A stretch of DNA of 6,293 nucleotides, taken from assembly GCA_023445955.1 (NCBI GenBank), contig JAEXJH010000433.1, positions 1-6,293 on the forward strand, written 5' to 3'. The position numbers were made by a program, and so were the translations under genes. Under the pieces are notes generated by a model, which saw only the letters and a program-made list of their open reading frames with translations, had not been told where the DNA came from and did no database searches. Of the stretch, positions 5,366-6,293 are shown in pieces (within the stretch, counting starts at the first letter, position 1; every line of letters begins with the position of its first letter). The DNA comes from Pseudomonadota bacterium (GTDB lineage Bacteria > Pseudomonadota > Alphaproteobacteria > Caulobacterales > Caulobacteraceae).

Positions 5366-5916
5366 CCCCGCTCGCCCCGCAGGCGCGCCACCTCGTCCTG
5401 CAGCAGCGACAGCCGCTCGGCGTGCTCGCGACACAGGACCATCAGTTCCTCGCTGCGCAGGGCGTCCAGCTTGTCGATTACCCGCATGATCTCCAGCTCG
5501 GCGCGCAGGTTGACGGCGTAGTCGTGCTCGGCGGTCAGGCGATCCTTCGCCGCTTGGCGGTTCTGGCTCATCATGATCACCGGCGCCTGGATGGCGGCCA
5601 GGGTCGAGAGCAGCAGGTTGAGGAAGATGAAGGGATAGGGGTCGAAGGCGTGCTTGAACGGCGTCAGCGCCAGGTTGACGCCCATCCACAGGAACAGCGC
5701 CAGGCCAAAGCCGCCGATGAAGCCCCAAGAGCCGCCGATCGCAGCCACCCGGTCGGCCAGCCGCGTCCAGAAGGTGGTGTCGCCGTCCTCGTCGGGCTGT
5801 TCCGACGGCTCCTCATGCACGATCAGGTCGATGACACGGCTCTGCACCTCGGTCAGCTCGGCATAAGACCGGTTCAGCAGTTCCCGCGACAGCTGGTCGA
5901 GGCGTTCTTTGGACAT
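5362..5916 (-). CDS. DUF1003 domain membrane protein
   Basis: A 184-residue inner-membrane protein. After an acidic N-terminal region (about 1-48) comes the DUF1003 core: LADRVAAIGGSWGFIGGFG leads into a first membrane helix (about 62-84), then FDPYPFIFLNLLLSTLAAIQ into a second (about 94-114), then the signature PVIMMSQNRQAAKDRL. Residues 130-181 form a charged helical, probably coiled-coil tail facing the cytoplasm. Function of the domain is unknown. The ATG at 5916 is the natural start, although its ribosome binding site is poor. The stop overlaps the start of the amidohydrolase gene by 4 bases, so the two are one operon. The promoter must lie in 5917-6064, shared with the divergent DUF1508 gene. 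Confidence 0.93.
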   Translation of the reverse strand: MSKERLDQLSRELLNRSYAELTEVQSRVIDLIVHEEPSEQPDEDGDTTFWTRLADRVAAIGGSWGFIGGFGLALFLWMGVNLALTPFKHAFDPYPFIFLNLLLSTLAAIQAPVIMMSQNRQAAKDRLTAEHDYAVNLRAELEIMRVIDKLDALRSEELMVLCREHAERLSLLQDEVARLRGERG

Positions 5917-6064
5917 GGGGGGCTCGCGGCGGTTGAGCCTGGATCATCGGCGAGACTTGCAAGCCATGACAAGGTCGCGATTGACAGCCGCACGTCGACA
6001 AGGCGACCGTCTGCAACGTCGGGTGGGGCCGATGACCTTTCGATCTTTTTCGAGGAGAGAGCCG

Positions 6065-6262
6065 ATGGCCCATAAGTTCGTGATCAAGAAGAACAAGGCG
6101 GGCGAGTTCGTCGCCTACTTCACCTACAACAGCGAGAATATCTTCTGGACCGAAGGCTATTCGTCCAAGGCCTCGGCCAAGAACGCCATCGAGTCGATCA
6201 AGAAGAACGGGCCGGACGCCGTGACCGAGGATGACACGGTCGTACTCAACGAAGGGCCGTAG
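6065..6262 (+). CDS. Single-domain DUF1508 (YegP-like) protein
   Basis: A 65-residue soluble protein. KFVIKKNKAGEFVAYFTYNS followed by an IFWTEGYSSKASAKNAIESI segment matches one DUF1508 repeat: a K-x-G-x-F-strand, a second strand, then Y-x-S-K-x-x-A leading to a helix. Escherichia coli YegP carries two such repeats; this protein has only one, followed by an acidic tail (VTEDDTVVLNEGP). An earlier ATG at 5909 is in frame but overlaps the divergent gene and gives a non-family N-terminus. The ATG at 6065 has GAGGAGAG with GGAG 7 bases upstream. A TTGACA at 5981-5986 may be its -35, but I see no good -10. Function unknown, probably cytoplasmic. Confidence 0.87.
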   Translation: MAHKFVIKKNKAGEFVAYFTYNSENIFWTEGYSSKASAKNAIESIKKNGPDAVTEDDTVVLNEGP

Positions 6263-6265
6263 GCT

Positions 6266-6288
6266 CTCCTCCCCCTTCATGGGGGAGG
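6266..6288 (+). repeat. C/G-run hairpin repeat after the last gene
   Basis: A perfect 8-bp stem (left arm CCTCCCCC, loop TTCAT) begins 5 bases after the DUF1508 stop and is flanked by TCT on the left and TGG on the right. The left side TCTCCTCCCC matches the minus-strand reading of bases 1-20, also just after a gene stop and in the same orientation relative to that gene. It may serve as a 3' hairpin or terminator. I recall similar C/G-run palindromes as common in Caulobacter-type genomes, but cannot confirm that here. Confidence 0.5.
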
Positions 6289-6293
6289 TGGAT

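Noticed and set aside
4505..5521. Long plus-strand open frame opposite the amidohydrolase
   Set aside because: Low-complexity Arg/Ala/His product with no motif, typical of GC-rich shadow frames over a well-supported gene.
5366..5728. Extension of the amidohydrolase frame upstream of 5365
   Set aside because: It is antisense-free but out of frame with the DUF1003 gene it lies in, reads as Arg/Pro/Gly-rich nonsense, and the family N-terminus begins at 5365.
5956..5963. CTTGCAAG palindrome between the divergent genes
   Set aside because: Eight-base palindromes are frequent and no second copy or flanking dyad supports a site.
5909..6064. Upstream extension of the DUF1508 gene
   Set aside because: It overlaps the divergent DUF1003 start, and a strong ribosome binding site precedes the later ATG.
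1..6293. CRISPR array, tRNA, transposase or toxin-antitoxin genes
   Set aside because: No regularly spaced repeats, cloverleaf-like stretch, or diagnostic motif was seen. The tandem small genes have signal peptides and a shared tail, unlike a toxin-antitoxin pair.

Overview
The window looks like ordinary chromosome from a GC-rich alphaproteobacterium, most likely Caulobacter or a close relative. The basis is strong G/C preference at third codon positions, gene families common in Caulobacteraceae (DUF1003, DUF3147, COG3904-like, DUF1508), a Caulobacter-like TTG...GCTA promoter candidate, and a C/G-run hairpin repeat after genes at both ends. The genus is inferred, not proven. I see no rRNA, tRNA, CRISPR array, insertion sequence or phage gene, and no stretch above 300 bases without a gene. 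The longest gap is about 150 bases, at 5917-6064.

Layout, left to right. A DJ-1/PfpI protein of the isonitrile hydratase type (minus, 34-714) is divergent from a GlxA-type regulator (plus, 800-1741) that fuses the same domain to an AraC DNA-binding domain. The gap between them holds a promoter candidate and a 14-bp dyad. Next come two tandem small secreted His/Arg-rich proteins (1833-2012 and 2112-2363), clearly duplicates, ending at a strong shared terminator. Facing them on the minus strand is a 59-residue acidic protein (2410-2589), then a third, differently built DJ-1/PfpI protein (2649-3269). A DUF3147 membrane protein (3320-3670) is divergent from that gene. A periplasmic ClpP-fold protein (3731-4450) follows, and its stop lies 3 bp from the stop of a nitrilase-superfamily amidohydrolase (minus, 4454-5365). 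That hydrolase overlaps by 4 bp an upstream DUF1003 membrane protein (5362-5916), forming a two-gene operon. The last gene is a single-domain DUF1508/YegP-like protein (6065-6262).

Working relationships. The best supported are the enzyme-regulator pair at the left and the DUF1003-hydrolase operon at the right. Three DJ-1/PfpI domains in about 3.3 kb, in three architectures, is the most unusual gene-content feature. Nothing here matches a known defence, secretion or biosynthetic system, and I do not claim one. The points most worth a second look are the duplicated C-X12-C secreted peptides, the short acidic ORF with a stress-sigma-like promoter, and the uncharacterised DUF1003-amidohydrolase coupling.
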